Positions 1 to 9,093 of a stretch of DNA of 64,000 bases are shown one piece after another. The notes below the pieces were generated by a model. That model saw nothing but the letters and a program-made list of their open reading frames with translations, was not told the DNA's origin and did not search any database. Each line of letters opens with the position of its first letter. Position 1 is the first letter of the stretch. The DNA comes from Sphingobacterium corticibacter (GTDB lineage: Bacteria > Bacteroidota > Bacteroidia > Sphingobacteriales > Sphingobacteriaceae). The DNA is taken from positions 372,001-436,000 of the forward strand of contig NZ_QDKG01000003.1 in the NCBI RefSeq assembly GCF_003076635.1. The letters run 5' to 3'. Both the position numbers and the translations under genes were made by a program.

Positions 1-337
1 TAAATGGATTGCGATATTGGTTTTCATTTACACATCAGATTTCTACTAATCTAAATAAAACCAATGGTTAATTTGGGGTACCTATATTAAAAAATGAATC
101 ACTGAACTGAAACTAGCAAGTAGTTTCGCGATAATTTACGGCTTTCTGATCTAAGTACCTGATTTATGTAAACTAAATACCTGTATCTCTTATAAGCATG
201 TGCTTGGCACCTACTTTGACTATTCTTTTTCGGCTTGTCGATCCACTACAATAAGCTTTTTACAAATCTACCATACGTCGGGATGAGGTATTTCAACCCC
301 AACAGTACAGTAAGTATAAAACGAAAAACGCTATCAC
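1..337. other. AT-rich noncoding region at left edge
   Basis: No reading frame here looks like a gene. Positions 16-65 can form an imperfect hairpin (listed separately). The rest is AT-rich leader in front of the first glycosyltransferase gene. I found no exact TAnnTTTG promoter element and no clear ribosome binding site before the ATG at 338. Confidence 0.5.
16..65. repeat. imperfect inverted repeat, possible hairpin
   Basis: ATTGGTTTT at 16-24 pairs with AAAACCAAT at 57-65. ATTTA at 26-30 pairs with TAAAT at 52-56, with base 25 bulged. A further five pairs (37-41 with 48-52) are an alternative inner stem. It has no strong T-run on either side, so it could be the end of an upstream transcript or chance in AT-rich DNA. 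Confidence 0.4.
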
Positions 338-1426
338 ATGAAAATTGGAATAATTGCACACTTGAAACATCCTATCCGTAAACCATTTATGGGTGGATTA
401 GAAGCATTTACATACGACATTACTACATTATTGATGCGTCGCGGACATGATGTTACTTTATTCGCCAGTGAACATTCAGATCCTGCTCTCCCCTTGCACT
501 CTATTATGAGCGATATGGATTATGATAGAGAGACTTTCAGTCGGTTTCGCGCGCATGAGCTTTCAGAAGATTTCATATCCACGCATCACGCCTATCTGGA
601 ACTCATGCAGGACATTGATAATCAGAGCTTTGATTTAATCTTCAATAATAGCCTAAACTATGTTCCGATCACCATGTCGACGATCATCAATACGCCGATG
701 GTGACCGTTTTGCACACGCCGCCAATATTCGAAATGAAGCGTGCAATTGGCAAAATAAAAGATAAAAATAAGATGCATTATGTGTCGGTTTCTCAATCCA
801 ATGCACAATCTTGGAAGCCTTACATGCCCTCCGGATGTCATGTTATCAATAATGGAATTGATGTAAAGAAATGGACTTTCTCTTCGCAGAATGATCGGGA
901 GTACGTTATTTGGTTTGGTCGAATACATCCAGATAAGGGTACTCACTACGCGATTGAGGCTGCTCGATTAGCAGGCAAAACTATTAAGATCGCTGGTTCA
1001 ATTGCAGATCGTCATTATTTTGATACGAATGTAGCGCCTTTATTGGGCAAAGATGCGGAATGGGTAGATTTGTGTACACACGACCAGCTCAATCTGCTGA
1101 TTGGTCAAGCAGAGGTAAGTATTATCACACCGTGTTGGGATGAGCCTTTTGGTTTAGTCGTAGCAGAAAGTTTGGCCTGCGGCACACCGGTTGCAGGATT
1201 TGCGCGAGGCGCATTGCCGCATATTCTCACCGACGATATTGGATCGCTAACAGCGTCATGTAATACGCATGAGTTAGCCGAATGTATCGTTAAGGCGAGT
1301 CAACTCTCCAGATCTGCATGTCGATCCTATGCCGAAAAAGAACTAGGTATGGATAAGATGGTATCTGCTTACGAAGCATTATTCCATGAGATAGTAGATA
1401 CCAAATATTTGCCTCATGCCATATAA
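338..1426 (+). CDS. GT4-family glycosyltransferase
   Basis: A 362-residue GT-B fold glycosyltransferase, expected to move a sugar from a nucleotide-sugar donor in the cytoplasm. Visible are the N-terminal acceptor-domain glycine motif GGLE (residues 19-22), the linker NNGID (171-175), FGRIHPDKG (193-201) that opens the donor domain, and the family E-x7-E motif in EPFGLVVAE (269-277), which binds the donor. There is no signal peptide or membrane segment. Its last 11 bases overlap the start of the next glycosyltransferase, so the two are probably translationally coupled. The sugar and acceptor cannot be told from sequence. The family call is firm. Confidence 0.9.
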   Translation: MKIGIIAHLKHPIRKPFMGGLEAFTYDITTLLMRRGHDVTLFASEHSDPALPLHSIMSDMDYDRETFSRFRAHELSEDFISTHHAYLELMQDIDNQSFDLIFNNSLNYVPITMSTIINTPMVTVLHTPPIFEMKRAIGKIKDKNKMHYVSVSQSNAQSWKPYMPSGCHVINNGIDVKKWTFSSQNDREYVIWFGRIHPDKGTHYAIEAARLAGKTIKIAGSIADRHYFDTNVAPLLGKDAEWVDLCTHDQLNLLIGQAEVSIITPCWDEPFGLVVAESLACGTPVAGFARGALPHILTDDIGSLTASCNTHELAECIVKASQLSRSACRSYAEKELGMDKMVSAYEALFHEIVDTKYLPHAI

Positions 1427-2495
1427 GTATAGCTATTATGTACATCATCATGGTTCGGGGCACATTATGCGTGCTATTGCTATTGCAAAGGGACTTCCGA
1501 ATCAGAACATCACTTTCTTAGGTAGTGACTTACTACCTTATTGTAAGCTAATACCGGATAATGTAAATTGTGTGCATCTACCGATTGATACAGCTGGTGC
1601 AGAAGATGTCCACCATATTTTAGATCCCGTATCCTTTTTGCATTACGCGCCATTGCGTGTTTCAGGTTTACTGCACAGAAATGCAATAATCATTGACTTT
1701 TTTAGAAGAAACCCAGAAACTATCCTATTGATTGATGTTTCTGCAGAAGTAGCTTTGTTAGCTCGGCTTTGTGGTATACCCACCGTACTTATCAGACAAA
1801 ATGGTATACGGAATGATATCGCACATCGTCTCGCCTATGAGAGTGCGCAACTAATTATTGCGCCACTTCCTTCCTTTTTGGATTCGAAGTTTGACAATCC
1901 TGCCTACCACAAGACATTGTACGCTGGCGGCTTTTCACGCTATACGCATGTAAAACATCAAGATCAGTTGGGGAATGATGTAGCCGTATTTTTGGGGCAA
2001 GGCGGAACGAATATAGATTTGTTTTTTATTCGACATCTACGCATATATCTACGCCGTGAGATGCATTTGCATATTATTGGAGCGATAGATTCCGATGTAA
2101 GCATTGACGGTGTAACTTTTCATGGCGTTTTGGATCACCCGAATGCTGTTTTAAGTTCTTGTGACGTAGTTATTTGCAATGCAGGTCACAATACAATCAT
2201 GGAACTGGTGGATCTAAATAAATCCATCATTTGCATACCCGCTAGCCGCCCCTTTGACGAACAACTCCGGAAAGCTTATTATCTAAGCCAATCCGGTTGT
2301 GCAATCACGGTACTGGAAGAAGATATATATCAAACCGACTGGAATGATAGAATTGATGAAGCTCATAAATTGGATAAAGCAGTACTCGAGCATGTCACAG
2401 ATGTTGATGCCGTCCCGAATATTGTGCATCATTTAGAAAAGCTTCGAAAAAAATTAGTGAAGATTCCATTAACACCTTATGCATATGATTCGTAA
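1416..2495 (+). CDS. MurG/GT28-like glycosyltransferase
   Basis: A 359-residue GT-B protein. The N-terminal HHHGSGHIMRA motif (residues 10-20) matches the glycine-rich loop of MurG/GT28-type enzymes. The C-terminal part has the CNAGHNTIMEL motif, typical of their nucleotide-sugar binding site. It is not MurG itself: it lacks the usual division/cell-wall neighbours and sits in a three-gene glycan cassette. It overlaps the upstream gene by 11 bases and the downstream one by 17. The product is probably a surface glycan or a glycosylated metabolite, but that is inference. Confidence 0.8.
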   Translation: MPYKYSYYVHHHGSGHIMRAIAIAKGLPNQNITFLGSDLLPYCKLIPDNVNCVHLPIDTAGAEDVHHILDPVSFLHYAPLRVSGLLHRNAIIIDFFRRNPETILLIDVSAEVALLARLCGIPTVLIRQNGIRNDIAHRLAYESAQLIIAPLPSFLDSKFDNPAYHKTLYAGGFSRYTHVKHQDQLGNDVAVFLGQGGTNIDLFFIRHLRIYLRREMHLHIIGAIDSDVSIDGVTFHGVLDHPNAVLSSCDVVICNAGHNTIMELVDLNKSIICIPASRPFDEQLRKAYYLSQSGCAITVLEEDIYQTDWNDRIDEAHKLDKAVLEHVTDVDAVPNIVHHLEKLRKKLVKIPLTPYAYDS

Positions 2496-3324
2496 AACTG
2501 AAAATATCGCGATACTCACACTTGTCCATCAGCGTGACAAAGCTTTGGTCAATATGCTAAATGGAATCGCTGCGGGATCCATTTGGCCGCATGAGGTTCT
2601 AATCATATGTATGAACGAACAACCTTTGGTATTGGATATCAAATATCCATTTTCTATAAGAAGTATCGTATTGCAGACCGATACAGGTCTTAATCTAGGA
2701 GCTGCGCGTAATCTAGCAATGAAAGAATCGTCTGTGAATTACAATGTATTTTTGGATGTTGATTGTATACCCGACAAATATTTTTTAGAAACCTATTATA
2801 ATCAGCTTGAAAGTAATTCGGATGTTTTATACACCGGTCGTGTACGCTACCTGCCAGCAGCCTTTGACGAAAAGGAAAATTGGACAAACCGCTTGGAGGA
2901 AATTAGTGCTCCAGATCCTGTGCGTCAGGAAATCAAAAACTATCCATACGAATTGTTTTGGTCGCTAAATTTTGGCTGTTCAAAAGACGTATTTAGTAAA
3001 ATTGGTGGTTTTGATATGCAGTATTTAGGCTACGGCGCCGAAGATACAGATTTTGCCTTTCAGGCAAGGCATAACGGGATAGCATTGCAAACAATTGATG
3101 CGCTGGCATTTCACCAGTACCATGCTTCTTATCAACCGCCCTTGAATCATTTGGAAAGTATATGTCGTAATGCTAATCGTTTCTTTTCCAAATGGCAATT
3201 TTGGCCAATGCAAGGATGGATAGATGCCTTTGAAAAGGCAGGTTATGTAAAAAAGGCTGATGACCATCTGGAAATCAGATCACTCCCCTCAGACGAAGAC
3301 ATCCTGGCTGCGCTAAAGCACTAG
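2479..3324 (+). CDS. GT2-family glycosyltransferase with GT7-like C-terminal domain
   Basis: A 281-residue GT-A fold transferase. The nucleotide-sugar/metal site is seen in FLDVDCIPD (DxD type, about residue 91), and the C-terminal GYGAEDTDFAFQ resembles the GWGxEDxD motif of the galactosyltransferase C-terminal domain. No membrane helices, so a soluble enzyme. Two starts are possible, ATG at 2479 and ATG at 2485; both lie inside the preceding gene. It is the last gene of the cassette and is followed by a strong hairpin terminator. Acceptor and sugar are unknown. Confidence 0.85.
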   Translation: MHMIRKTENIAILTLVHQRDKALVNMLNGIAAGSIWPHEVLIICMNEQPLVLDIKYPFSIRSIVLQTDTGLNLGAARNLAMKESSVNYNVFLDVDCIPDKYFLETYYNQLESNSDVLYTGRVRYLPAAFDEKENWTNRLEEISAPDPVRQEIKNYPYELFWSLNFGCSKDVFSKIGGFDMQYLGYGAEDTDFAFQARHNGIALQTIDALAFHQYHASYQPPLNHLESICRNANRFFSKWQFWPMQGWIDAFEKAGYVKKADDHLEIRSLPSDEDILAALKH

Positions 3325-3332
3325 AAAAAAGA

Positions 3333-3386
3333 AGCACCCATAAAAAAGTCCATTCCTAACAGAGAATGGACTTTTTTATGGGTGCT
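3333..3386. terminator. bidirectional intrinsic terminator
   Basis: A perfect 23-base inverted repeat (3333-3355 and 3364-3386) with an 8-base loop. The stem holds an A-run on the left and a T-run on the right, so it gives a hairpin plus U-tract in both directions. It sits between the convergent glycosyltransferase cassette and the bestrophin gene and should end both transcripts. Confidence 0.9.
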
Positions 3387-3395
3387 GAAATCGTC

Positions 3396-4289
3396 TTACA
3401 GCGCATAAAACGATTCCGGCTGGATAGGATCTGGTTTGTTTTCCTTACCCAAAAGATCGAGCGTATTAATATGGATATTGCGTGCGATCGTCGTCATCGG
3501 CGTATCATGGGCACGATTGCTAAATGGGTCCTGCATGTGCGTAGCCGTACGTTCTAATAAAAAGAAACAACTCGAGCTCACCACCAACAACGGCAACTCA
3601 AATAAGCTGGCAATCTCTCCTAATGAGATGGACAAAGTCACGACAAATACATAAATCATAAAGTGTAAAAAGAGTCTATAGGTCACCGGGAACACCGTAT
3701 TATTTATCCTTTCTGCCATTCCCATATGATCTGAAAACCGCACGAACGAGGTATTGATCTGTACGTGACTAAATTCGGTAAGGTCATTTGTCTTACGCAA
3801 TTCTGCCACTTGCAATGCGCCTTGTTGCATTAGTGTTAGGGGCACATTGGACTGACCTTCGAGCCCCTGCATATCTTGCTCACTAATTAGATCTTCGATG
3901 TGTTTTTTTGGGTTTTGACCGCGAAGATTTTGACCCAAACTATAACACCATGCTACATGTCGCATAGCGATTTGTTCAATCACTTCTTTTTGATCGGCTG
4001 AAATAAACGATTGCAGCTGTAAGACCAAACTACGGCTATCATTGACAATACCACCCCAAATTTTACGTGCTTCCCACCAGCGATCGTATGATTGATTGAG
4101 GTTGAACGATAATAGAACAGAAATAGCTGTACCTATAAATGCAGGTATAGAGATATGCATTGGCGGTATATAATCGATAAATGTAATGGTTAGGTACTTA
4201 ACCACTGATCCTATAATAATAACATATAGGAGTTCCAAGCGGATTTTGTTGAAAATATACCGCATTGGAATCTTTCTGCTAATTAACAT
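3396..4289 (-). CDS. bestrophin-family anion channel protein (YneE-like)
   Basis: A 297-residue membrane protein of the bestrophin/UPF0187 family, which form pentameric chloride or other anion channels in the inner membrane. The hallmark segment NLNQSYDRWWEARKIWG is at about residues 63-79, matching the conserved N-x-A/S-YDRWWEARK-x-WG motif. Hydrophobic segments lie near residues 17-60 and again around 210-245. The ATG at 4289 is used; an internal ATG seven codons later would also work. It stands alone, with a shared terminator at its 3' end. Confidence 0.9.
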   Translation of the reverse strand: MLISRKIPMRYIFNKIRLELLYVIIIGSVVKYLTITFIDYIPPMHISIPAFIGTAISVLLSFNLNQSYDRWWEARKIWGGIVNDSRSLVLQLQSFISADQKEVIEQIAMRHVAWCYSLGQNLRGQNPKKHIEDLISEQDMQGLEGQSNVPLTLMQQGALQVAELRKTNDLTEFSHVQINTSFVRFSDHMGMAERINNTVFPVTYRLFLHFMIYVFVVTLSISLGEIASLFELPLLVVSSSCFFLLERTATHMQDPFSNRAHDTPMTTIARNIHINTLDLLGKENKPDPIQPESFYAL

Positions 4290-4349
4290 AAATAAGTATT
4301 AGTGTTTTAAAAAAATTTCTTTTCGATAGATGATTATAAGGTAGTCAGA

Positions 4350-5240
4350 CTAAGCGATTTGAATAAATTTGTTCGCTTTCATACCTCGATATGGTAAATT
4401 TTCCAGAACAAACGTGTAGCCAGCTTGCGGCTGATTCGTAAGCTCTTCATCAGAAAGACCTTTCGCCGCGGTAGTAATGTAGAGATCATTGTATTGCTTA
4501 CCACCAAAAACGCAACTTGTGACTTGTTTCACAGGCAAATCAATTTTCGCCAAGATCTCACCGGTATCTGGGTGTCTTCGCGTCACACAGCCACCACCAA
4601 AATGTGCTACCCAAATCATCCCTTCGTTATCCAAAGTCATACCATCAGGCACTCCTTCATCTTCATCAAAAGTTACTACTGTTTTTAGATCGGTGATACC
4701 GACTTGAATACTATCATAGGTAAATCGCCGTATACTAGCTTTATCGCTCTCTACATGATAAAATCTTCTTTGTGACTCATCCCAATCCAGTCCATTGGAT
4801 ATGGTTGTTTCATCTAATACCTTTTTGAAGGTCAAATCTGGATAGAGCACATACATTGCACCGCGATGCTCTTTTTCATCAGTATGCATACTGGCAATCC
4901 AAAACCGACCACTTGGATCAACTTTACCATCATTATACCGATTTTCGGGTGCATGTGGTTCTGGTTGCGCTAAGAACTTGGCATCGCCTTGTGGCAAAGC
5001 AATACGATAAATTCCAGTAGACATGGCTGCAAGAAAGCAACCATCTTGACACGGCGCGATGGCTCCCACAGGATTATCAAGAGAGGTAATTTTCAATGAT
5101 TTATCGGCTGGATAATAAGAATAAATATCCGCAGATAGTATATCTACAAAATGCAGACATTCTTGGCGATCGTCCCATACCGGTGATTCGCCCAATTGGC
5201 ATGGCACCGCGACCGCCACTTTTAAAGATTTTTCTATCAT
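4350..5240 (-). CDS. SMP-30/gluconolactonase-family sugar lactone hydrolase
   Basis: A 296-residue six-bladed beta-propeller of the SMP-30/gluconolactonase/LRE family, which hydrolyses sugar lactones with a divalent metal. The metal ligands expected for the family are present: E18 in LGESPVW, N149 in TTISNGLDW and D199 in GVPDGMTLD, and N103 in RYNDGK is the usual substrate contact. No signal peptide, so cytoplasmic. It lies 24 bases downstream of the GH15 gene on the same strand and is probably cotranscribed with it. Gluconolactonase activity is plausible, but the substrate is not fixed by sequence. Confidence 0.88.
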   Translation of the reverse strand: MIEKSLKVAVAVPCQLGESPVWDDRQECLHFVDILSADIYSYYPADKSLKITSLDNPVGAIAPCQDGCFLAAMSTGIYRIALPQGDAKFLAQPEPHAPENRYNDGKVDPSGRFWIASMHTDEKEHRGAMYVLYPDLTFKKVLDETTISNGLDWDESQRRFYHVESDKASIRRFTYDSIQVGITDLKTVVTFDEDEGVPDGMTLDNEGMIWVAHFGGGCVTRRHPDTGEILAKIDLPVKQVTSCVFGGKQYNDLYITTAAKGLSDEELTNQPQAGYTFVLENLPYRGMKANKFIQIA

Positions 5241-5264
5241 ATTATGCTACGTTATCTTACTTCC

Positions 5265-7109
5265 TTAAGACGGTTTTTTAAGGCTTTCTGTTTGCCTTCC
5301 AATTTGTTTATTCAATTCCAGCGCCGCGCTGATGAGACCGAGATGGGTAAATGCTTGTGGAAAATTCCCCAAATGTTCTCCTTTTTTGCTGATTTGCTCT
5401 GCAAATAGGCCTAAATGGTTACCATAACTCAGCATTTTTTCAAAATTTTCAACGGCCTCGTCTACTCTACCCATTTTTGCCAAAACTTCAATATACCAAA
5501 ACGAACACATGGTAAAGGTGCCTTCCTCCCCTCCTAGACCGTCAATTCCTTCATCGTTTAGATATCGGTAAACTAAAACGTCGATACGTAGTTTTTCATC
5601 TAACTCTTTCATCGTATCTTCCCATCGTGGTTCATCTGGCGTGATGAAGTGCACCAACGGCATCAACAAAGCACTAGCATCCATTCGATCAGACGTTTTT
5701 TTGCCATCCTTGTATTGCACCCAAGCCTTGATGTCATCATTCCAGAAATTCTCGTAAATATCTTTGTATATATCATTGCGCAGATTATGCCACCTCTCCG
5801 CATCGTACGGGAATGAACGATCTTGCCCAATTTTGATGGCACGATCGATCGCTACCCAACACATCAGGCGACTATGCAAAAACTCATGTTTTTCGTTCCT
5901 AATTTCCCAGATTCCGTGATCTGGTTCGTTCCAGCGCTTCTCCACTTGTGCAATCTCTTTAACAATGATTTCCCACAATTCGTAGGTAATAGGCTTGTAC
6001 ATTTTATTGTAGATATAGATCGTATCAAGCAACTCACCGTAAATATCTAACTGCAATTGATTGTTTGCTTCATTACCAATACGCACCGGTTTACTCTGTT
6101 TGTATCCTTCCAAGTGTGTCAAGTCCTGTTCTTCCATCTCTGATGTACCGTCTACTCGATACAACAAATGGAGATCACGGTCTTTATCTTGGGTGATAAT
6201 CCAATCTAAGAATGCCTTTGCCTCATCTTTAAAACCGAGTTTCAAGAATGCATACATGGAAAATGCGGCATCGCGAATCCATGTAAAACGGTAATCCCAA
6301 TTGCGATCGCCACCGATTTCTTCGGGCAATCCGAAGGTAATCGCGGCTACTGTCGATCCATATTGCATGGATGTCATTAATTTTAAGGTAATAGCAGATC
6401 GATGAATAATCTCTTGCCATCGGCCTTGATAATTCGATTGCTTCAGCCAGTCACGCCAATATTTGATGGTCGCAAAATAGTTAGCTATTCCATATTCTTC
6501 AATACTTTTAAACTGGGATAGATCACCATCTTTGGCTGTCTCTAGCACAAAAAGACTCTTCTTCCCTTCTTCTAGTGTGAAAGATGCATAGGCATCGTGC
6601 TCTCGAAGTGTCATATCTACTGTAGAAGATAACCGGACTGTAGACTGGCCGTTATCTTTCGTACTGAAATGAATACCATCTTCCATCCGCTCTGCGGTGT
6701 GCTTTACTTTGGCGTAGCCAAATCGCGGTTTGCACTGCATCTTGAATTTAATATTCCCTCGAATCGCTTTTACTTTCCGTACAATCGCATTAAATGTGAA
6801 GCAGGAATCCTCAATAACAGGCATGTAATCGGTAATCTCCACAATACCATCTTCCGAAAAGAAACGGGTGATCAATACCGCTGTACCAGGGATATAGATT
6901 TGTTTTACATTAACATCCTTCATTTCTGGCGTGATACCGAAATACCCACCCTTGTCCTTATCTAAAAGCGACCCAAATATGGTAGGAGAATCGAATTTCG
7001 GAAAACACATGAAATCAATGGTACCGTCCAATGCTACCAATGCAGCGGTATGCATATTACCAATAACGCCATGATCTTCAATAGCGGGATAACCAGATTT
7101 TTTTCGCAT
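5265..7109 (-). CDS. GH15-family glycoside hydrolase (glucoamylase/trehalase type)
   Basis: A 614-residue cytoplasmic GH15 enzyme (length usual for bacterial members), releasing glucose from alpha-glucans, or from trehalose in some members. It has an N-terminal beta-sandwich (about 1-220) and an (alpha/alpha)6 barrel. Signatures are GGDRNWDYRFTWIRDA (266-281), EEGTFTMCSFWY (from 528), and FAEQISKKGEHLGNFPQAF (about 569-587), which bears the catalytic-base glutamate E571. There is no secretion signal, suggesting turnover of internal glycogen, oligosaccharide or trehalose. It heads a two-gene unit with the SMP-30 lactonase. Substrate choice between glucan and trehalose is open. Confidence 0.9.
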   Translation of the reverse strand: MRKKSGYPAIEDHGVIGNMHTAALVALDGTIDFMCFPKFDSPTIFGSLLDKDKGGYFGITPEMKDVNVKQIYIPGTAVLITRFFSEDGIVEITDYMPVIEDSCFTFNAIVRKVKAIRGNIKFKMQCKPRFGYAKVKHTAERMEDGIHFSTKDNGQSTVRLSSTVDMTLREHDAYASFTLEEGKKSLFVLETAKDGDLSQFKSIEEYGIANYFATIKYWRDWLKQSNYQGRWQEIIHRSAITLKLMTSMQYGSTVAAITFGLPEEIGGDRNWDYRFTWIRDAAFSMYAFLKLGFKDEAKAFLDWIITQDKDRDLHLLYRVDGTSEMEEQDLTHLEGYKQSKPVRIGNEANNQLQLDIYGELLDTIYIYNKMYKPITYELWEIIVKEIAQVEKRWNEPDHGIWEIRNEKHEFLHSRLMCWVAIDRAIKIGQDRSFPYDAERWHNLRNDIYKDIYENFWNDDIKAWVQYKDGKKTSDRMDASALLMPLVHFITPDEPRWEDTMKELDEKLRIDVLVYRYLNDEGIDGLGGEEGTFTMCSFWYIEVLAKMGRVDEAVENFEKMLSYGNHLGLFAEQISKKGEHLGNFPQAFTHLGLISAALELNKQIGRQTESLKKPS

Positions 7110-7201
7110 AACTTATTTTCAACAAGGGATTTTTTTTAGCCTGTTAGTTGAAAAACAAAAAGTGAGAATACTTGTTTTTTTTCTAAATAATTATTTTACA
7201 A

Positions 7202-7978
7202 ATGGGAAAACTAGACAACAAGGTTGCTATCATTACTGGATCTGACTCAGGTATCGGACGTGCCATTGCAGAAGCTTTAGGAGAAGAAGGTGCTAAAGTC
7301 ATCATCACATACCATTCGGACGAGGATAGTGCCAAAGAAACATCTGAATATCTCACATCCCAAAACGTAGTGCATACCACATATCAGCTGGATGTGAGCG
7401 ATGAGAAAAGTGTAAATAAAATATTTGAAAAAGTGGTTGATGAATATGGCCAGATAGATATTTTGGTCAATAATGCTGGCGTCAATGGTAGCAATATCAA
7501 AGTAGTCGATATGGATAACGAGACATTCGATACCTGTATCAAAACCAATTTGTATGGTCCATTTTATTGTACACGAAAATACTTACGCCTACGTAAAGCT
7601 ACTCAAAAAGGTGGAAAGATTATCAACGTGAGTTCTATTCACGAGGAAGTGGTAACCGCAGGTAATAGTGATTACAATGCTTCTAAAGGTGGTTTGAAAA
7701 ATTTCAGCCGTAGCTTGGCATTGGAGTTGGCACAAGAGCAAATCCAAGTAAACAACATCGCACCAGGAATGATCTTGACCAGTATGAACCAAGAAGCCAT
7801 GGATGACAAAAAGGTGAAAAAGGAAAAGGAACAACATATTCCGATGAAACGCGCTGGCGAAACTAAAGATATCAAAGCTGCGGCTATCTTTCTGGCTTCT
7901 GCGGATAGTGATTATGTAACCGGATCTACCATCACAATAGACGGTGGACTAAGTATAAACTTAGGGCAAGGCGCTTAA
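7202..7978 (+). CDS. SDR-family oxidoreductase, glucose 1-dehydrogenase-like
   Basis: A 258-residue classical short-chain dehydrogenase. It has the cofactor glycine motif TGSDSGIG (12-19), NNAG (90-93), an active-site serine in NVSSIHE (about 144-145) and Y158-x3-K162 in YNASKGG. Overall it resembles glucose 1-dehydrogenase and general-stress SDR proteins; NAD(P)H is the expected cofactor. It is transcribed divergently from the GH15-lactonase pair and ends in its own terminator. Substrate is uncertain, since SDR sequences predict it poorly. Confidence 0.85.
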   Translation: MGKLDNKVAIITGSDSGIGRAIAEALGEEGAKVIITYHSDEDSAKETSEYLTSQNVVHTTYQLDVSDEKSVNKIFEKVVDEYGQIDILVNNAGVNGSNIKVVDMDNETFDTCIKTNLYGPFYCTRKYLRLRKATQKGGKIINVSSIHEEVVTAGNSDYNASKGGLKNFSRSLALELAQEQIQVNNIAPGMILTSMNQEAMDDKKVKKEKEQHIPMKRAGETKDIKAAAIFLASADSDYVTGSTITIDGGLSINLGQGA

Positions 7979-7997
7979 ACGCTGATTTTTTTATAAT

Positions 7998-8037
7998 AAG
8001 AAGAGAGCCATTATCGATTATCGCTCTCTTCTTTTTT
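7998..8037 (+). terminator. intrinsic terminator of the SDR gene
   Basis: Arms 7998-8008 and 8023-8033 (11 pairs) enclose a 14-base loop, followed by a T-run to 8037. It lies within the 3' end of the opposite-strand EEP gene, whose stop codon (8011-8013) is in the loop. Confidence 0.8.
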
Positions 8038-9081
8038 CCCTTCTTCGATTAGTTCTTCTACGACTTCCTCCTCATCCTCTTCCAACTGTTTCACCTCTTC
8101 CTCTTGTACCTCGCTGTGTAGGTTGATGTGAAATGTACAGCCAACTGGAAAATGATCTGAACCTATAGAAGGATAAATAAATAATTTATCGATAAAGACA
8201 GCCGTGCAATGGAACAACAAATCCAGAGGTACGCGAAACAACCAATATTTTGCATGAAAGGTAGCCAAAATACCACGACCAATGCGCGCATCAATCAATT
8301 CGCTTGTTTTTTTGAATAAGATGGAAGCTCTTGCCCATGCCACGTTATTAAAATCTCCTACAACAACAACAGGCAATTCATAATCTCTGACTTTTTTCGC
8401 GACACTCAATAGATCCCCATCTCGCTCTTTGGAATTGTCTTCTTCGGTGGGACTTGGCGGTGGCGGATGCACGGCAAAAAATATAAATCGATGTCCATCC
8501 GCTGTTTCGAGCTCTGCTTCTATGCTTGGCAAATCGTCGGATACAAAATAATGCGTTTCTACGCGATGCATATTGAGGCGCGTATATAAGTGCATCCCAT
8601 AGGTATTCTCTAAAGTCACCTTTTGGTAATTCGGATAAGCCTTTTCTAGCGGCCGCATCGCTTCTTCCCAAGCCGCGTTACTCTCCATCGTAACGAACAC
8701 GTCGGGATCTTCTTTTTCAATCAGATCAATAAATCGCTGAAATTCGGTGTTATATTGATAAATATTGCAGGCGATAACGCGCACTTGTTCTGACTTTTTG
8801 CCATCAACATCTTTACTTCGTTGGCTTCGCCAAAACTTGGTGTAACGCACAAAAATATATAAGTGAAAAACGATTAGTGCAGCTTGAGCACCTTGCAATA
8901 CCCACATCCAGCCATTGATCTGCACGTAGAAAAAAGTAAGCGGAAATACAATTAGCTGTAAAAAAAGCAATTGTAAACGCATAAATTCCGGTACACGAAA
9001 CACCCAATGTTGATGTTGGATAAAGGGTAAGGTGCTCAAAACGATCAAAAGAATCGACAGAACAAGTAATGGGATAAACAT
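8011..9081 (-). CDS. membrane-anchored endonuclease/exonuclease/phosphatase (EEP) family protein
   Basis: A 356-residue protein with two to three N-terminal membrane helices (about 3-20, 35-53 and 58-78) and a C-terminal EEP domain. Catalytic-type residues are visible: N106 in ACNIYQ, E133 in TMESNAA, VGDFNN (241-246) and the terminal SDH (308-310). The tail after residue 322 is very acidic. The family includes nucleases and phosphodiesterases; the substrate is unknown and with this topology may be extracytoplasmic. It lies only 12 bases behind pdeM, so it may be the last gene of the ligase-associated repair operon, though that could be coincidence. Confidence 0.85.
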   Translation of the reverse strand: MFIPLLVLSILLIVLSTLPFIQHQHWVFRVPEFMRLQLLFLQLIVFPLTFFYVQINGWMWVLQGAQAALIVFHLYIFVRYTKFWRSQRSKDVDGKKSEQVRVIACNIYQYNTEFQRFIDLIEKEDPDVFVTMESNAAWEEAMRPLEKAYPNYQKVTLENTYGMHLYTRLNMHRVETHYFVSDDLPSIEAELETADGHRFIFFAVHPPPPSPTEEDNSKERDGDLLSVAKKVRDYELPVVVVGDFNNVAWARASILFKKTSELIDARIGRGILATFHAKYWLFRVPLDLLFHCTAVFIDKLFIYPSIGSDHFPVGCTFHINLHSEVQEEEVKQLEEDEEEVVEELIEEGKKEESDNR

Positions 9082-9093
9082 CGTATAATTAAA

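Noticed and set aside
1416..2495. Annotation of this gene as murG
   Set aside because: The GT28-like motifs fit, but the surroundings are a glycan cassette rather than a cell-wall cluster, and overall similarity to MurG is limited.
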